A stretch of DNA of 64,000 nucleotides from positions 3,100,001 through 3,164,000 of the forward strand of contig JAJKFH010003493.1 of assembly GCA_023333565.1 (NCBI GenBank), written 5' to 3'. Below are positions 50,801 to 62,529 of this stretch, piece after piece (positions within the stretch are counted from its first letter, which is position 1; the number at the start of each line of letters is the position of its first letter). Origin of the DNA: Puffinus mauretanicus. Its lineage: Eukaryota; Chordata; Aves; Procellariiformes; Procellariidae. The position numbers and the translations under genes are program-made. The notes beneath the pieces are model-generated. The model ran no database searches and had not been told where the DNA came from. It worked only from the letters and a program-made list of their open reading frames with translations.

Positions 50801-52069
50801 TACAGTCTAAACTAATGTACTGCTACCCTTCTTGCTCCACCAGTTTCCTTAGAGCAACACGTACAGTGTCACCTAATGACTATAACTAGGTAACTAGTCT
50901 TGGCTGTTGATCAAAGCAGGGGGCTCACAAGAAGGATCTCAAAGGATGCTGTTTGTGCCAAGGTTGCTGATCATGCATCGCTTGGTGCTCTCATCTGTTC
51001 TGAACAGTTGTCATCTGCTCTGTTATTTGAGATCTGTGGACTCCATCTTCTAGGTGAAGAAAATAGTTGATGCAACTGGCATTGTGAATAATATATGTTT
51101 AGGATGCTGAAGACCAAGCAAAATAGAACACCTGATATCAAGAAAAGATCTCAAAGGTCATTATATAAGACTTTTATAAGCTGACTTTGGAAATTCTTGT
51201 CTACATTGTCAAACTTATAAAGATAAGTTGAAATAAATAAATAAATATGAAATAAAAATAAGATGTGTGCTCCTAATGAAATGGCCTACGTAAGGTCTTT
51301 GCATCTTTTGCAAGTTTTAACTGTTTTTACTGGAGGCAGTTCTTAAAGTTGTCTAGCACACAAATAATTTGCAGCATCCTTCAAAGGGATCTATAGAGAT
51401 ACATCCAGGAATGTATCCAACTGCACAGGAGACCTCTGATGCTAAGTAAGATGTCTCATGTTTGGATTCCATCCATAGTAAGGGACGTAGTGCAATTCCT
51501 AAGTCCTAAGACTTCCAAATCATGGATTACATTGTACACGTTCTTTTTAAATCTTTTAAGTGAAATCTGTTGTTGGAGATTGCTGGCGAACGCACTGTAT
51601 TTATGGGGGTACTCCACAATTTAGATGGCACGGACACGATTTCATTCTAATTTATGTTTGTACATGATTTATAACATCTCCCCAAATTACTTCTTGGTGT
51701 GTAATTTTTCATGTTTGTTCTTCTCTCACAAGTGATATTTTTTTCAAAGAATTTCAAAGAAAATAATTTTGGTGCTGAGTGAGCTGGGCGTGAAAAGGAT
51801 TGTTTTGATACACTTTTATGCTCTGGTTGCTCCAGAATAATTTAAATCTGAAAACTGCAATTGTGGTGGGTACGTCTCAGCCTCTCAGATAAGGTGTTAT
51901 AAGCACAAAAAAAAACACTTTAAAAGGACATTAATTAAGGTTGCGAAGTTAAGCGCTTGCCAAAAAACGTTAAGCAATGACAGAATGAACATTGATAATG
52001 AATACTTAATTCAGCCCTGCTCTGTGTATATGTTATGCCAACTTTTAAGTGATAATGTACTATTTTCTT

Positions 52070-52290
52070 TCATGTCCTGTCTTTTTCTCACCTGGTATTG
52101 TCTTTCCTTACTAAGTCTCTTTTATCACATTTGTCTTTCCAGATCCAGTTTTCTCTGCTTTATCCATCCAGACCTCTCATTTCTACTTCATCCCTGACAT
52201 TTCCTTGCCTCACATTCTTACTTTCACCTTCACTCCTGAATGTCTCTGCCTCTGTCTTTTTTTCCACTCTGCTGCCTTATGTCATCTTCC
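52070..52290. repeat. Pyrimidine-biased stretch
   Basis: For about 220 bp the plus strand is dominated by C and T (words such as CTTTCCTTACTAAGTCTC and TCTCTGCCTCTGTC). This strand asymmetry makes the frames at 51985-52197 and 52098-52313 rich in Ser, Leu and Phe without implying a protein. Confidence 0.7.
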
Positions 52291-53517
52291 TGCCGTTGGC
52301 CAAGAAGAAATGAAACTGTAAAGAACAACAACAACAACAAAATCCACAAAATAATCCTTAGGTACCTATCTTAAGTTGTAGAGAACTGATTTACGTATGG
52401 AAATATGTTTGGGAACAAACTTTTGGAAGAGGGATGACTGTGGCCACAGTCCAGCATCTCCCAACCTTTTGTCTTGCAGGTCCTTTCTCTATGTTGTGTG
52501 CTTTGGGATTTCCAATGGGGGTTCAGCTTGGTTTTTTTTTGATTACAGGTGTGCTGTGTTTTCTAAGACTGTGTTAGTAGATGAAGTAAAGATGTTAGAA
52601 AGATCTGCTGGAGGAAGCTATCTAGAAAGAAAAATCTGAGACAAAAAACATTCTTGGTATTCTTCACATATTTGTATTTCACCAAATATACGTGAGCATG
52701 ATAATTTTGCGTGCAACTCCTCTGTGAAACCAAGTGTTCCTTTCATTCTTACCCGCCTCGTGTGTTTCCCATCCTCTCCCTCCATCTTTTTATTAAATTG
52801 TCTTTTTCTACATTCTCTTAAGTTAAATTAGTTTAGGCCTATGGGAAAGGTTACTGCGTGTATGTGGCATCAACGGGACCAACCCCCCGCAGGTTTGCGG
52901 GGCGTTGCTGGCCTCTGCTCTGTACTCCTGCTATGCTTAGTGATCAGTGTGCTGGCAGGTGTGAACATGCTGAACAAACCAGTGAGCCCAGCTCACTGGG
53001 TGAATTTTAACCTTAATTTAATTCAGGAACTTCCCAAAGCTTTCTTGCTGATATTGCAAAAAGCTAGCTTACGTTCTTGATTTTCTACACCCTAAGTAGA
53101 TCTGGCTAATTTGTTCCCCAGCTGTTTAATTTGCAAAGGAGGCCATCATTCTGTGTTAAATAGAACTGGAAAAGAAGGAGCTCGAGGAAGATCTGTGTAA
53201 TGATGAAAGTTCGTTCCAGTTCAAAGCTGCTGTTGATATTGGGTGCGATCCAAAAATCTCCTGATGCCAGAGGAAATGCTTCCATTGATGTCATCAGATT
53301 TCAGATCAGGGCCAGCGTGCTCAGCCCACTGCTCCTCTGGCATGCTCTGGTACCTGAATCTCTGGGAAAGTGGGCTGTGCCAACGGCATTTAGAGAGACC
53401 CCACTCCTAACTGTCCCCTGCCTGGTACCATGTGCGATAGATGCCGCCTCACACTCATGTCGTTCATTCTAGCTAGCTGTTTCTCCCCTTGAGTATTTAA
53501 TGTGAGATTTTTTTGTC

Positions 53518-53537
53518 TTTTTTTTTTTTTTTTTTTT
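53518..53537. repeat. Poly(T) tract, 20 nt, followed by CAG
   Basis: The run of T directly before CAG (53538-53540) looks like a very strong splice acceptor on the plus strand, but the sequence after it shows no coding character, and a reversed poly(A) tail is an equally good reading. Confidence 0.85.
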
Positions 53538-55932
53538 CAGCTTAGCCTTGCTTCTCCTTTGCTTTCATGAGGCCAGATGTGTGTGGTTTTGTGTAATCCA
53601 CCCGTGTCATGGACCAGGTCTGGGTGGCCCCCGCTGCCTGGTGGGCGGCTCTCCCCTAAATCTGAGTTGCTGGCTCATTCAGCCAGGAACGGATTCCTGG
53701 ATGGTCTCTTTGGACTCATTGTCTGAGCCTGGACATGCTTGGTGGTCCCACCATTGACACACTCTGTGCTTTTACATTTTAAAAAAAAAAAAAAGCATGT
53801 TTTGAGAATCCAGGCAGTTATATGAAAAATAATGGATTAATTTGGTTTCTAGTGATTTGCTCTGGTATTATTGTATGTTATAGGCTTAGGCACCAAACCA
53901 TGGTCTTGGCAAACTCCACCAGAGTGTGGCCAGCCCTGGGCTGAGAGAAGCTCTCTGGTGGAGGGTTTGAGACCAGTGGTCTCCTTTTGACTCTGCTGGT
54001 CGGGGAAATGTGCCTATGGGACGGTCTCATGGCTGAATTGATTTCTCAGTTGTCTTATGATCCACATAGCCCTTTGGTGTTGCCAATCATACTGTTTTCT
54101 CTTTTGTTTCATCTGCCTGTTTTTTCCAGGCTTATCTGTCTCTGCACTGCTGAAACTTCCTGTGCTCTCTTCCAATTTACTTTTAGAGGGAGCGGGACAC
54201 AGAGACTCCTGTCAGATAGTCTGTCTGCTGGTTAAAAGATGCTGTTGCCCTTAGCTAGGCAATCTCTTAGTTCAGCAGACAAAGACATGAAAATACTTTT
54301 CTCGCTGTCAGAGCAGAGCAAATATTTAACTCTTTCCAATATCCAAGTGTTTATTCTGTGACTTTTAACAACTGTTAATAACAGATTAGCTGCTATGATA
54401 AAACTTTGTTTTGTAGACTATGCGCTATTTTGTACTCTGTGCTGGTGGGGTGAAGAGAGCCGGTATAAGTCACTTTCCTATTCTGAATCTGTTCTCCCAC
54501 ATATAAAAAGAGAATAAAAATTCTGGCTGCCTTTCTGATATGCTTTAAAATCCCCTGCTGAAAAATGTTACTTAAAAGTCGGACATTACCATCTATAATT
54601 ATAATCAAACCCATGCGAACATTATGCGTAAGAAGGCTGCTTGATAGCGTATATGGCTATAAGCGTAAAGACATCAGGAAATTCAAACCCCTGCTGTGGA
54701 TGAGTGACACTGCAGGCGTTTTTCAGCACAGATATTAGCTGTTCATTCTGTCAGTAAGGCAGAGAACGTGGTGAGCTGCATTGCTACATGTTAAAATTCG
54801 CCCCTGTATTCAATTTCTCTGCCATGATTTTGCATTAGCATAATCGTTTGACTGAAATATGAAAGTATCAGTAAAAGACCAAGAGCTGAAGTCAGGTTTA
54901 GAGCTGAATGTCCTGCTATACTTTTGAATGGCATTAGTTTGGGGGAGGGTGTCAGCAGGAACCCACGCCCCCAAAAATCTAGAATTGGACCACAGAACCC
55001 AACTTATTTTTTGAAGATACAGCTTCTCTTTTGATGTCTACAATTTTTACTCCTACTGAACAATTCTGTCTTGGACCATGAGAACATTGAATGTATATTT
55101 GGGCATCAGGTTACTTCAGGAACTTCTATCTAAAACATCAGCTTTTTACGGGCTTACAAAAGAAAAAAGGTTTTGTTATCTCAGATAAATCCACATCAGT
55201 TACAGTTGACGAAAAACTATTTTTAACATGTGAACACACCTGAAACATGAAGTGTCAAATGTGAAGCTTTGTTATTTTCTGGTTTCAGATATGTGAACTG
55301 GGTAAATCAGCATGCAATTCTGTAGATAAACAAGGTTTCAGATTTACCTCCAAAACTCCAGCTGCTCCTTCTGCTAACCTCGCTTCCCGTGCTGATCTTG
55401 CTTGGACACCTCAGGACAGTCCAAGGACATGTACAGGCTGCTATCTCATAGATTACGTTATAAAGGTTGGTTCATCAAAATGAATGCCTTCTCCCTTATT
55501 TGATTTTTATTTTATGATTTATTGGTTTCAGTCCCTGCCATCAGTGCAATAAACTTAAAAACCCCAACATCTCTTGACTTCATTTAATATGTGTTACATT
55601 AGAATATCCCTGATGTGGTGGGGTTTGTTTTTTTGTTTGGGGTTGGGTTTTTTTTTTTTTTAAAGAAAAGAAGGAATGTCTTTATTTTAACTATACTGGC
55701 TTATGCTCTGTGGTAAAGGAGCAATAAGGTAGCAAATTGCATGATTCATCAATCTGGAAATACTTGTGCAACCCAGTTCTGTTCTCCTATTTGTCTGCAT
55801 CATGATACTAGCTTATTACATTTCACTGCCATTTTATAAAAGCTCAGAACAAATGCTTGTTTACAAGTGAAGCAGATTAGAGCCTATGCTCAGTTGGTAT
55901 AAATCAAGATAGTAAAGTGAAGTTGAGACTCC

Positions 55933-55949
55933 TTTTTTTTTTTTTTTTT
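55933..55949. repeat. Poly(T) tract, 17 nt
   Basis: Uninterrupted T run on the plus strand. No associated retrocopy recognised. Confidence 0.9.
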
Positions 55950-56329
55950 GTTTCCTGAACTGCAACCATTTCTTGCTACTGTCAGTAATAATAATGATAC
56001 AATGACTGTAGAAGAAGCATCTTGAGGTCTTAAAAGGATTATGACCGTATTGTGTTACACACTTCAACTACATTTGATGAAGCGTTGTAAATTTCCCTGA
56101 AAGGGGATCAAGTCTGGGAGGACACAGAGCACAAGCAGATTTGTTAGAACACCTTTTATAAAGTTGTTTTTATTAACGGACTTGAGCTGTTAATAGCAGA
56201 AAACTATTTTCACTATTCATTCACTTACTCTTTTGCACAGTTCACGCACCTGCACACAGCTGGAGCAACAGTGAGAGGCCAGCCCTGCTGTACACTCACT
56301 CAGAAGTGGATGGTCATCCTTATACAACC

Positions 56330-57110
56330 ATGGTTTTTAGACAGGTGTTCGGAAACTCCTTTGAGGTCCCTCGTGTCAGCAGAGGTGTGTTACACCTGTA
56401 GTTTCTGTAGCAGCCCATTTCCTCTGTTGGCATGGTCCCAGGTTATCCTACTGCTGGTTGATGGACACATTCATCAGCCTCTTGGTGTCCTCAGTTACCA
56501 GTTCTTGGGAGATTTTCACACACTGCCTCGTGGCATGTGTTTCCACTCTTCACCCACTGTTTTCTCCATCCACATGTGTAGGTCCCTGGGGAGCCCGTTC
56601 AGGCAGGCTCATGCAGAGGAGCTTTCGTGGCAGGAGCAGTGCTGCTGAGGCTCTGACTGTGACTGAGGGAGACAGAATGTGCGTGGGAGAAGGGAAGAAG
56701 TGACCCTGTTGTGTAGCTGGGGAACTGGGCCATAGCATTTTACTGACTTGTCTCACCCCTGGCAGGAAGCCTGTAGCAAGGCTGTGAACTGAGTCCAGGA
56801 TATCTGTGTCCTCCTTGCTCAGTCCTTCACTCTCAAGAACAACTGTCTCTGCATTTTTCTGTTCCTGTTGCTCTTCTTGCTCTGCTGCAAGATATGCAGT
56901 CACAGTATGCTTGCTTTCCTGGATTTACTGGCACTCTGGAAGTAGGCTGCAAGATCTGAGGAAAACCTCAAAATGTCTGAGATCGGGTTTCTAGGACTTG
57001 GTTGGCACACTTTTGCTGTGACTCAGCCTGAGCTGTTTGTTCCTCTCGGTGAAACAGTGACATTTCTTCTAGTCTTGAATGCACAAAGTGTGGATAGAAA
57101 ATGAGGAGCC
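56330..57110 (-). pseudogene. Decayed coding-like region rich in charged helices, not identified
   Basis: On the minus strand a first run (about 57110-56970) contains RLEEMSLFHREEQ and AESQQKCANQVLETRSQ and ends in TGA. About 50 nt later, shifted by one, a second frame runs from about 56935: ESKHTVTAYLAAEQEEQQEQ, ESEGLSKEDTDILDSVHSLA, TGFLPGV. It continues to a TGA near 56549, and the same frame then gives VKISQELVTEDTKRLMNVSI (about 56525-56450) before a TAG. The Glu/Gln/Lys-rich composition and GC-ending codons look like a former helical or coiled-coil protein. A possible donor (CCAGGG/GTGAGA) lies at about 56755-56765 on the minus strand, so decayed exons are an alternative to a processed pseudogene. 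The parent protein was not recognised. Confidence 0.4.
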
Positions 57111-59570
57111 TAAAGAGATGTCCAGGTATCTGAAGGGAAAAATTGCTTAGAAGAGTCCATTTCCCCCATGGTCCTTCCACAGCACTAATTTAGAAGAAAA
57201 GAAAGAATAGGCTAAACATTTGCAAGAAATTAAATCCAAAAGGAAGACTTAAAAGGATTAAGAGAAATTATTACTGAGGCTGTGATTCAATATAATGTGT
57301 TTTGCAGGAGTCATTTTGTTTTACCAAACCTTGTCTTTCCACCATTCTCCAGCCCAAGTGCTGAAAGCAACATCTGACAAACCCCTGTTTTTATTCCACT
57401 CTAGATATTGCTAATATTTCTCTAGACAACACTGACAAATAATGTGGTTCAGGATAGCAATTTTGACTATATTGACTTGGCAGTAATGGTGTCAGCATTA
57501 GATTCTGCTGAGGATACAAGTCAAGACCAGGCCTAGCATTGTAACTTCATGTTGACCTTTTCTCTAGGTTTTTTGTTTGTATTGGGGTTTTTTTGTTGTT
57601 TTTTCCCTGTCTCTGAAAGCTCATTAGGTTTTATAGAGAAAAGACTGTGTGGAAATTTCTTTTATCTTTAGGTAAATTCCATTTGTGTAATATGGACTGT
57701 ATGTATAGAGTTTATAGATTGACCATGAAACATTTGCTGGTTTTGAAAATACCAAAAAAATGAAAAAACATCTGGACCTGGCTTCTTTTTTGCACTGGGC
57801 TCTGATGCTGAGCCAGAATGAACCCCCAGTGACTTTAACAGTTGCAGAATCAGGCCCTTAGTCAAAACTGTTCGACTGGGAACTTGTAGAATGTGTACCA
57901 GGTCCTCAAAAGAGATGAGTAAACTCTTGATTCTTTCCTCACCCCAGTTGAAAACTGGGCATGGAATAAAACCAGATCAGTCTGTAAGATCTGTTACCTG
58001 CCCTTACAGTACCTGATGCCATGCCATGCCATGCAAGACTGCACTCTCCTGAGAAGACCCTGGCAGTTGCGGATGACTTCTTAGTGCAAAGGTCAGGACA
58101 GTTGGAGGCATTTGTGATGAAAGCTAAAAAGGAAAAGTTGTGAAGACAAATAATTCCTCTTCACTCTGTGACTTTTCTTGCATTCCACTAAGTATTACTA
58201 CAGATTCACTGAATCAAAAACAGACATTCCTTTAAATACCAGTAACTTTAATAATTTGTAGGTATTCTTCACTGAATTTTCTTGGTTAATGTGCCTTTTT
58301 GTTTAAAATTGTGCTTAAACAAGATCTTGGTTGAGTAAAGTTCCTCTTACCATTAAAATATACCTCAGGTCGGAAAAGAATATTTAAAGTGGCTCAACAG
58401 TGCTTTTTCTTCAACCTACTTTACACTGGTGGAAGGGAACTTCATCTGAAGTTCCTATCTTAAAAATATTCTTGAGACTCTCACTTCCTTGACCCGATAC
58501 CTTTAGAAGTGATTAGAATAATAAAGTGAATAAGCTTATTGTTTTAAACCATGCTTACAAGAGGACGTTATGCAGAACAAGAATGGTTTAGATGGTCAAA
58601 CTGTATGTAATTAACTGAATTGGAACTTCTCCTTCAGATATGAGGGTGGGATGACCTCTATGTTTGGTAAGTAAACCCGCCTATTGTTGACACAGGTGGG
58701 CAACAAATAATAAAATAGAGTCGGTATAGAAATATTTGCCTGATACTAAACTTCACATTCGCCACTGGTTGAATGTATTCTTACTGGTTTTGACTATGCC
58801 ACTTGCAGCAAATTGTTCTCCTGTTTATACACGAAAAGCCACTGGACTTTCTGGGAATTTAAGGAAGGGAAAATGACACCAGAACTTGGCCGTTCATAAG
58901 GTGTGCAGTAAAATTTTGGCTGTCAGATGGAACACATTTGGAAGATTATTTTGCAGACATGTTTTGGGTTAGGAAAATTGGTGGCCTCTCCTAAAAAGAA
59001 AAAAAGAAATAGTTGAGGCTTTGCTCTTGGAGCTCCAGAATGGGACCAATTTCCAGGCTATACTGAGAGATTTAGAACAGCAAATTCATGTCAAGTCAGA
59101 AAACCAGAAAATTATAATTACAAGAAAGAACTGTGATTACTTTTTCTTGTGTAATTCAGCTGGGAGTCATCGCTCAGGAAAGAGTATGATCAATAAAGTC
59201 TTGTTCTGTTTAACTATTACAGAACAACTTGACTAATATCTGAGCCAATTTCCCCACGCTGCCTCAAAGTTGGAATAGATGGAAAAGGAGTCAAGCCTCC
59301 AGGTTGATATAATGCATAGCTAAAGTTGAGTAGCCAGAAATGGAAAAGGAAATGTTGAACAGTTCTGTTGAAACCCTTGATAGAGCAAAGCAGGTAAATA
59401 TTAGACTACTTTGAAATGTTGAGACTATTTTTAACGGTGGGACTAGGTTTGCTTAAAGGTGCATTGAAATCAGTAAGAGACAAGTGCCTAACCCATTTAA
59501 GCATTTTCGTGAGTTGTACTGGATTTCTGGCTAAAGTGCAAGGTGCTTTCCTGTCTTTGTAAATCCATGG
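57111..59570. other. Unannotated DNA with hints of very old repeat
   Basis: The segment 57775-57862, with CCCAGTGACTTTAACAG followed by GCAGAATCAGGCCCTTAG, resembles phrases of ancient amniote-wide repeats, but I cannot name the family. (ATGCC)3 lies at 58016-58034. The frame at 59021-59236 has no known domain. Confidence 0.4.
58016..58034. repeat. (ATGCC)n microsatellite, 3.8 units
   Basis: Three perfect ATGCC units plus ATGC. Too short to be informative. Confidence 0.9.
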
Positions 59571-59985
59571 AAGGCTGGATTCATGTCAGGGCCCTGAGGG
59601 CACTACTAGGCCTTAATGACCAGCCTTGCCAGGGACTTCCACCCATTAGAGTCTTTAGCCCCTGCCCTGAGCTACACTGGAGGAGTGCTGGTCTCTAGTG
59701 ATGCCCTGCCTGCCCACGGACCCCCTTGATGCAGACCTCAACCTGTGGACTGGCTTCTTGGCTTAGACTTGGACCTGCCTTATCACCAGGGTATTGCCTT
59801 ATGACTTGGATTCTTGGTTGGACCTGGCCACCATCTCGGGATCTGCTCTGCTCCCTAACTTGGGGTGGTGGGATGGGTCCCGGCTGGCGATGTCCTATCC
59901 TGCTGGTCCCCATGGGGACCCTCTGCCGCTCCTGGCTCAACTCCCCTTAGAAAGCAGACCTGCTCTTGTTGCTCCCTCACAGCTT
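59571..59985. other. GC-rich patch, possibly an old LTR
   Basis: Sharp rise in GC against AT-rich flanks, with internal near-repeats (TTGGACCTGCC and TTGGACCTGGCC; GACTTGGA twice) and an AATAAA-type word just downstream (60040-60046). The three overlapping frames at 59695-60048 are side effects of composition. No TG..CA boundaries or duplicate copy were found, so the LTR idea is only a suggestion. Confidence 0.35.
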
Positions 59986-62300
59986 CTTGTGTTTTTTTTT
60001 GTTTGTTTGGTTTGGTTTGGGTTTGATGCTTTTCTTATAATAAAATAAATAGTATTATGCAGACTTCTCTTTTAGTCCATTGGCTTCATAGAGATGTTTG
60101 AATTAGATCTGATACCTAACCTTTAAACAATTAGTGCTAGATGAGCAGGAGCACATCCATAGTGAAACCAGAATTTCCCCTTCATCTCCAGGATTTGACA
60201 TTATTTGAGTTTTTTGACCTAATTCTCTTTCCTGAGATTGGCTGTTTCAAAGATTTTCTTGCAGGTCTCCTCTATTATAGATCTCCATTACCCATTCCCT
60301 AAAGACCAGATATAATCCTTTCATCTATCTTGTGTGGTTATTACTGCCTGCTGCAACAAATCAGCACAGCTTTAGCAGCTTTAGATGGATATCTATGTAA
60401 TCTCTTCGTGGGCTGGCCAGCAGAATCCCGCTACTCACCAGCACAGTGATCTTTCATATTCATCATGTGAGTGTTCAAGTGCTCAGATTTTACTAATGGG
60501 AGTACCCTGGAGAGAAGATAATAAGCTCCAAGGAAGGCAAATATTAATCTTTGGTTTTGAGGTATTTGCTTGAAAACATTTAAAATTGCATATCTATCTG
60601 ATTTTAAAATTTACAAGTTGAACCATATGTGGTTATTTACATTAATTGGAGAGCACTGTCATTAAAGTAGGACTGGTGTGAGGGAAGTTTCAGTGGAAGT
60701 TAGTTACAGGTAATCAGGGAATAGACAAAGTATACAATAATGAATCTTAATGCCACAAAATTAATGAGAATTTTGTCATTGATTTCACAGTGGACTAGAC
60801 TTCATGAAAGACCTATCTGACTTAGAGAGAGGAGATTTTCCTAATGCATAAGTCAGTTTCATGTTAATAACTATTTGCTGAAATAAATAATTTTAGTAAT
60901 TAAGAATGTGTGAAAAGTTAGATTTATTTGCAGAAGATTCACAAATACAAAACAAAAATTAACAGAATGAATTATTTGCTTTGTTCAGTTCTACTTCTTT
61001 GCCTGTAACTGCTGGCAATAGCAGTTAGTACCACTAGCTCTCTGTGGCTGAAAAAGCTAACCTGATTGCAGTGATACAGTTCAGTCCAGAGCAAAATCTG
61101 CAGTCAAAACCTGATCAAAGTTATACAGCGAGTCAAGGGACTGAAGGATAGAAATACTAGGCTTGCTATTTGTGAGTGGAAGAAGGATATCCAAAAGAGT
61201 GCCTTCTACATAGGGAAACAGCAGTAGATTTTGTAATGATGCTTTTCATGGTAAATGATGGTTCCAAATAAATATACTACAAATACCAAAAAGTCTATAA
61301 AATGTTATGGTTTACAACCCTATTGCTTTTGCAACAATTAAAAAGAAGCACAGTCCATTAACATTCCCTGTTTTTATTGCACAAGAGAAGTTTTTCAGTG
61401 TTTTTGTGGGTTTTGTTTTTTTTTTGGTTTTGGTGAATTTATAAGACCTTCAGATTTGTCAGAGTGCAAATCTAAGAGAAGTTCATAAAGAGGACAGATG
61501 TTACATGACCCGGGTGCAAATGGACTTTCCCCCTCTCCTCGAGTGGAGAAATCCTTGCCCCCCTTGTGTCTTTGCTGAAAGGAAGAAATTAGTTCAGTTT
61601 TTGTGCCTAATTTTATTGCTGGACATCGTAATGAATTTAACAAAGCCTCTAGGTTTTTAACCGTGATTCTTAACTGAGGCTGGGGTTCAGAGCATGGGGC
61701 TACTGGTGGCTGTATTTAATATGGAGCTGCCCAAGGGTAAACCAAGGGCTGGGCTTTGTGAGACAAATTTCTGCAGACCTGAGGAATAAGTCACTGCAGG
61801 TTGATGCAGGGCTGAAGGGGAAACCTAAAACATGAGAAGAGGGAGTAAAGTAGTGGCTGCAAGCAGTGAGGGGGTTCCCTGGTTCTTATCACACTGGGTG
61901 GAGCTGTGAGAGGGGCTCTGGAAAGGCTGAGCTAAACCAAGAACGGGAGAAGAGAGAACAAGGCAAAGCTGAAAAGGATGTGAAGGAAAAGAAAGGAGAC
62001 CGGCAAGATGGGACAAACAGTCAATTGCTCAGGAAATTCAAATCACTCGGGATATTTACACATATAAATTTTAGTCTCCCGGGGTTTTATTCTGATATTT
62101 CTAACACATGAGAATAACCACTACTCCGACTGAGGAAGTTGCTCATATCCTGTGGTGGAAGAATCAGCTCCAGGCATCAGATCTAGCAGAATTTACTTTT
62201 GCTAGATAAATAAAACCCACATTAGCTGCCAAATAAAAATTATTATCACTTGAGTAATATTTATACTTGCTTAGTCTCTGGTGTATGGAATAGATATTAC
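59986..62300. other. Unannotated AT-rich DNA
   Basis: No gene or named repeat recognised. T/G-rich simple sequence at 59990-60025 and at 61395-61435. The frame at 61866-62111 is purine-rich (Glu/Lys) and without a motif. Confidence 0.55.
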
Positions 62301-62304
62301 CAAC

Positions 62305-62526
62305 TCATCTCTCATAAACTGCCCAGCAAGTGGCTGATAAAGGTTTTAGGCTGATACCAGGCAGGATCACGATGCGGGGCAGAGTCACATCTCTGGTCAG
62401 TGTATCGAGCCACTCCTGAAACTGCAGCTCAAAACCATAGCTGTCATTCAGCATCCTCCCTGCAAGACATTCTTGGTACTCTGAATTCACTACAGCGGTC
62501 TTTTCACCCTTTGGGTCTTCCGTGGG
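62305..62526 (-). CDS. Candidate exon or gene remnant, product unknown
   Basis: A minus-strand frame between in-frame stops has unusually good coding character for this window: many codons end in C or G, and the composition is balanced (EDPKGEKTAVVNSEYQE, ECLAGRMLNDSYGFELQFQE, WLDTLTRDVTLPRIVILPG). A T-rich tract followed by an AG (CCCACGGAAG, about 62516-62525) could be a splice acceptor, and CTG/GTATCA near 62357 could be a weak donor; otherwise the frame ends in TGA at about 62303-62307. There is no plausible ATG start (the frame opens with TTG). It could be a real internal or terminal exon, a retrocopy piece or chance. I do not recognise the protein and found no partner exon. Confidence 0.3.
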   Translation of the reverse strand, partial: PTEDPKGEKTAVVNSEYQECLAGRMLNDSYGFELQFQEWLDTLTRDVTLPRIVILPGISLKPLSATCWAVYER

Positions 62527-62529
62527 CAA

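Larger units (their letters stand above)
47821..56249. other. Gene-poor stretch
   Basis: No gene recognised in about 8.4 kb. It holds AT-rich simple sequence at 49500-49545, an (AAAT)n run at 51231-51247, a pyrimidine-rich stretch at 52070-52290, (AAC)n at 52324-52341, a GC-rich hairpin at 52883-52906, a T-tract at 53518-53537 followed by CAG, and another T-tract at 55933-55949. Open frames (for example 52841-53080, 53200-53472, 53548-53757) have no known motif. Confidence 0.5.

Noticed and set aside
52841..53080. 79-codon plus frame with a hydrophobic N-terminal third
   Set aside because: Resembles a signal peptide only in hydrophobicity; no cleavage motif, family or supporting exon.
56271..56648. 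125-codon plus frame
   Set aside because: It lies antisense to the more coherent minus-strand remnant and is Cys/Leu/Ser-rich without a domain.
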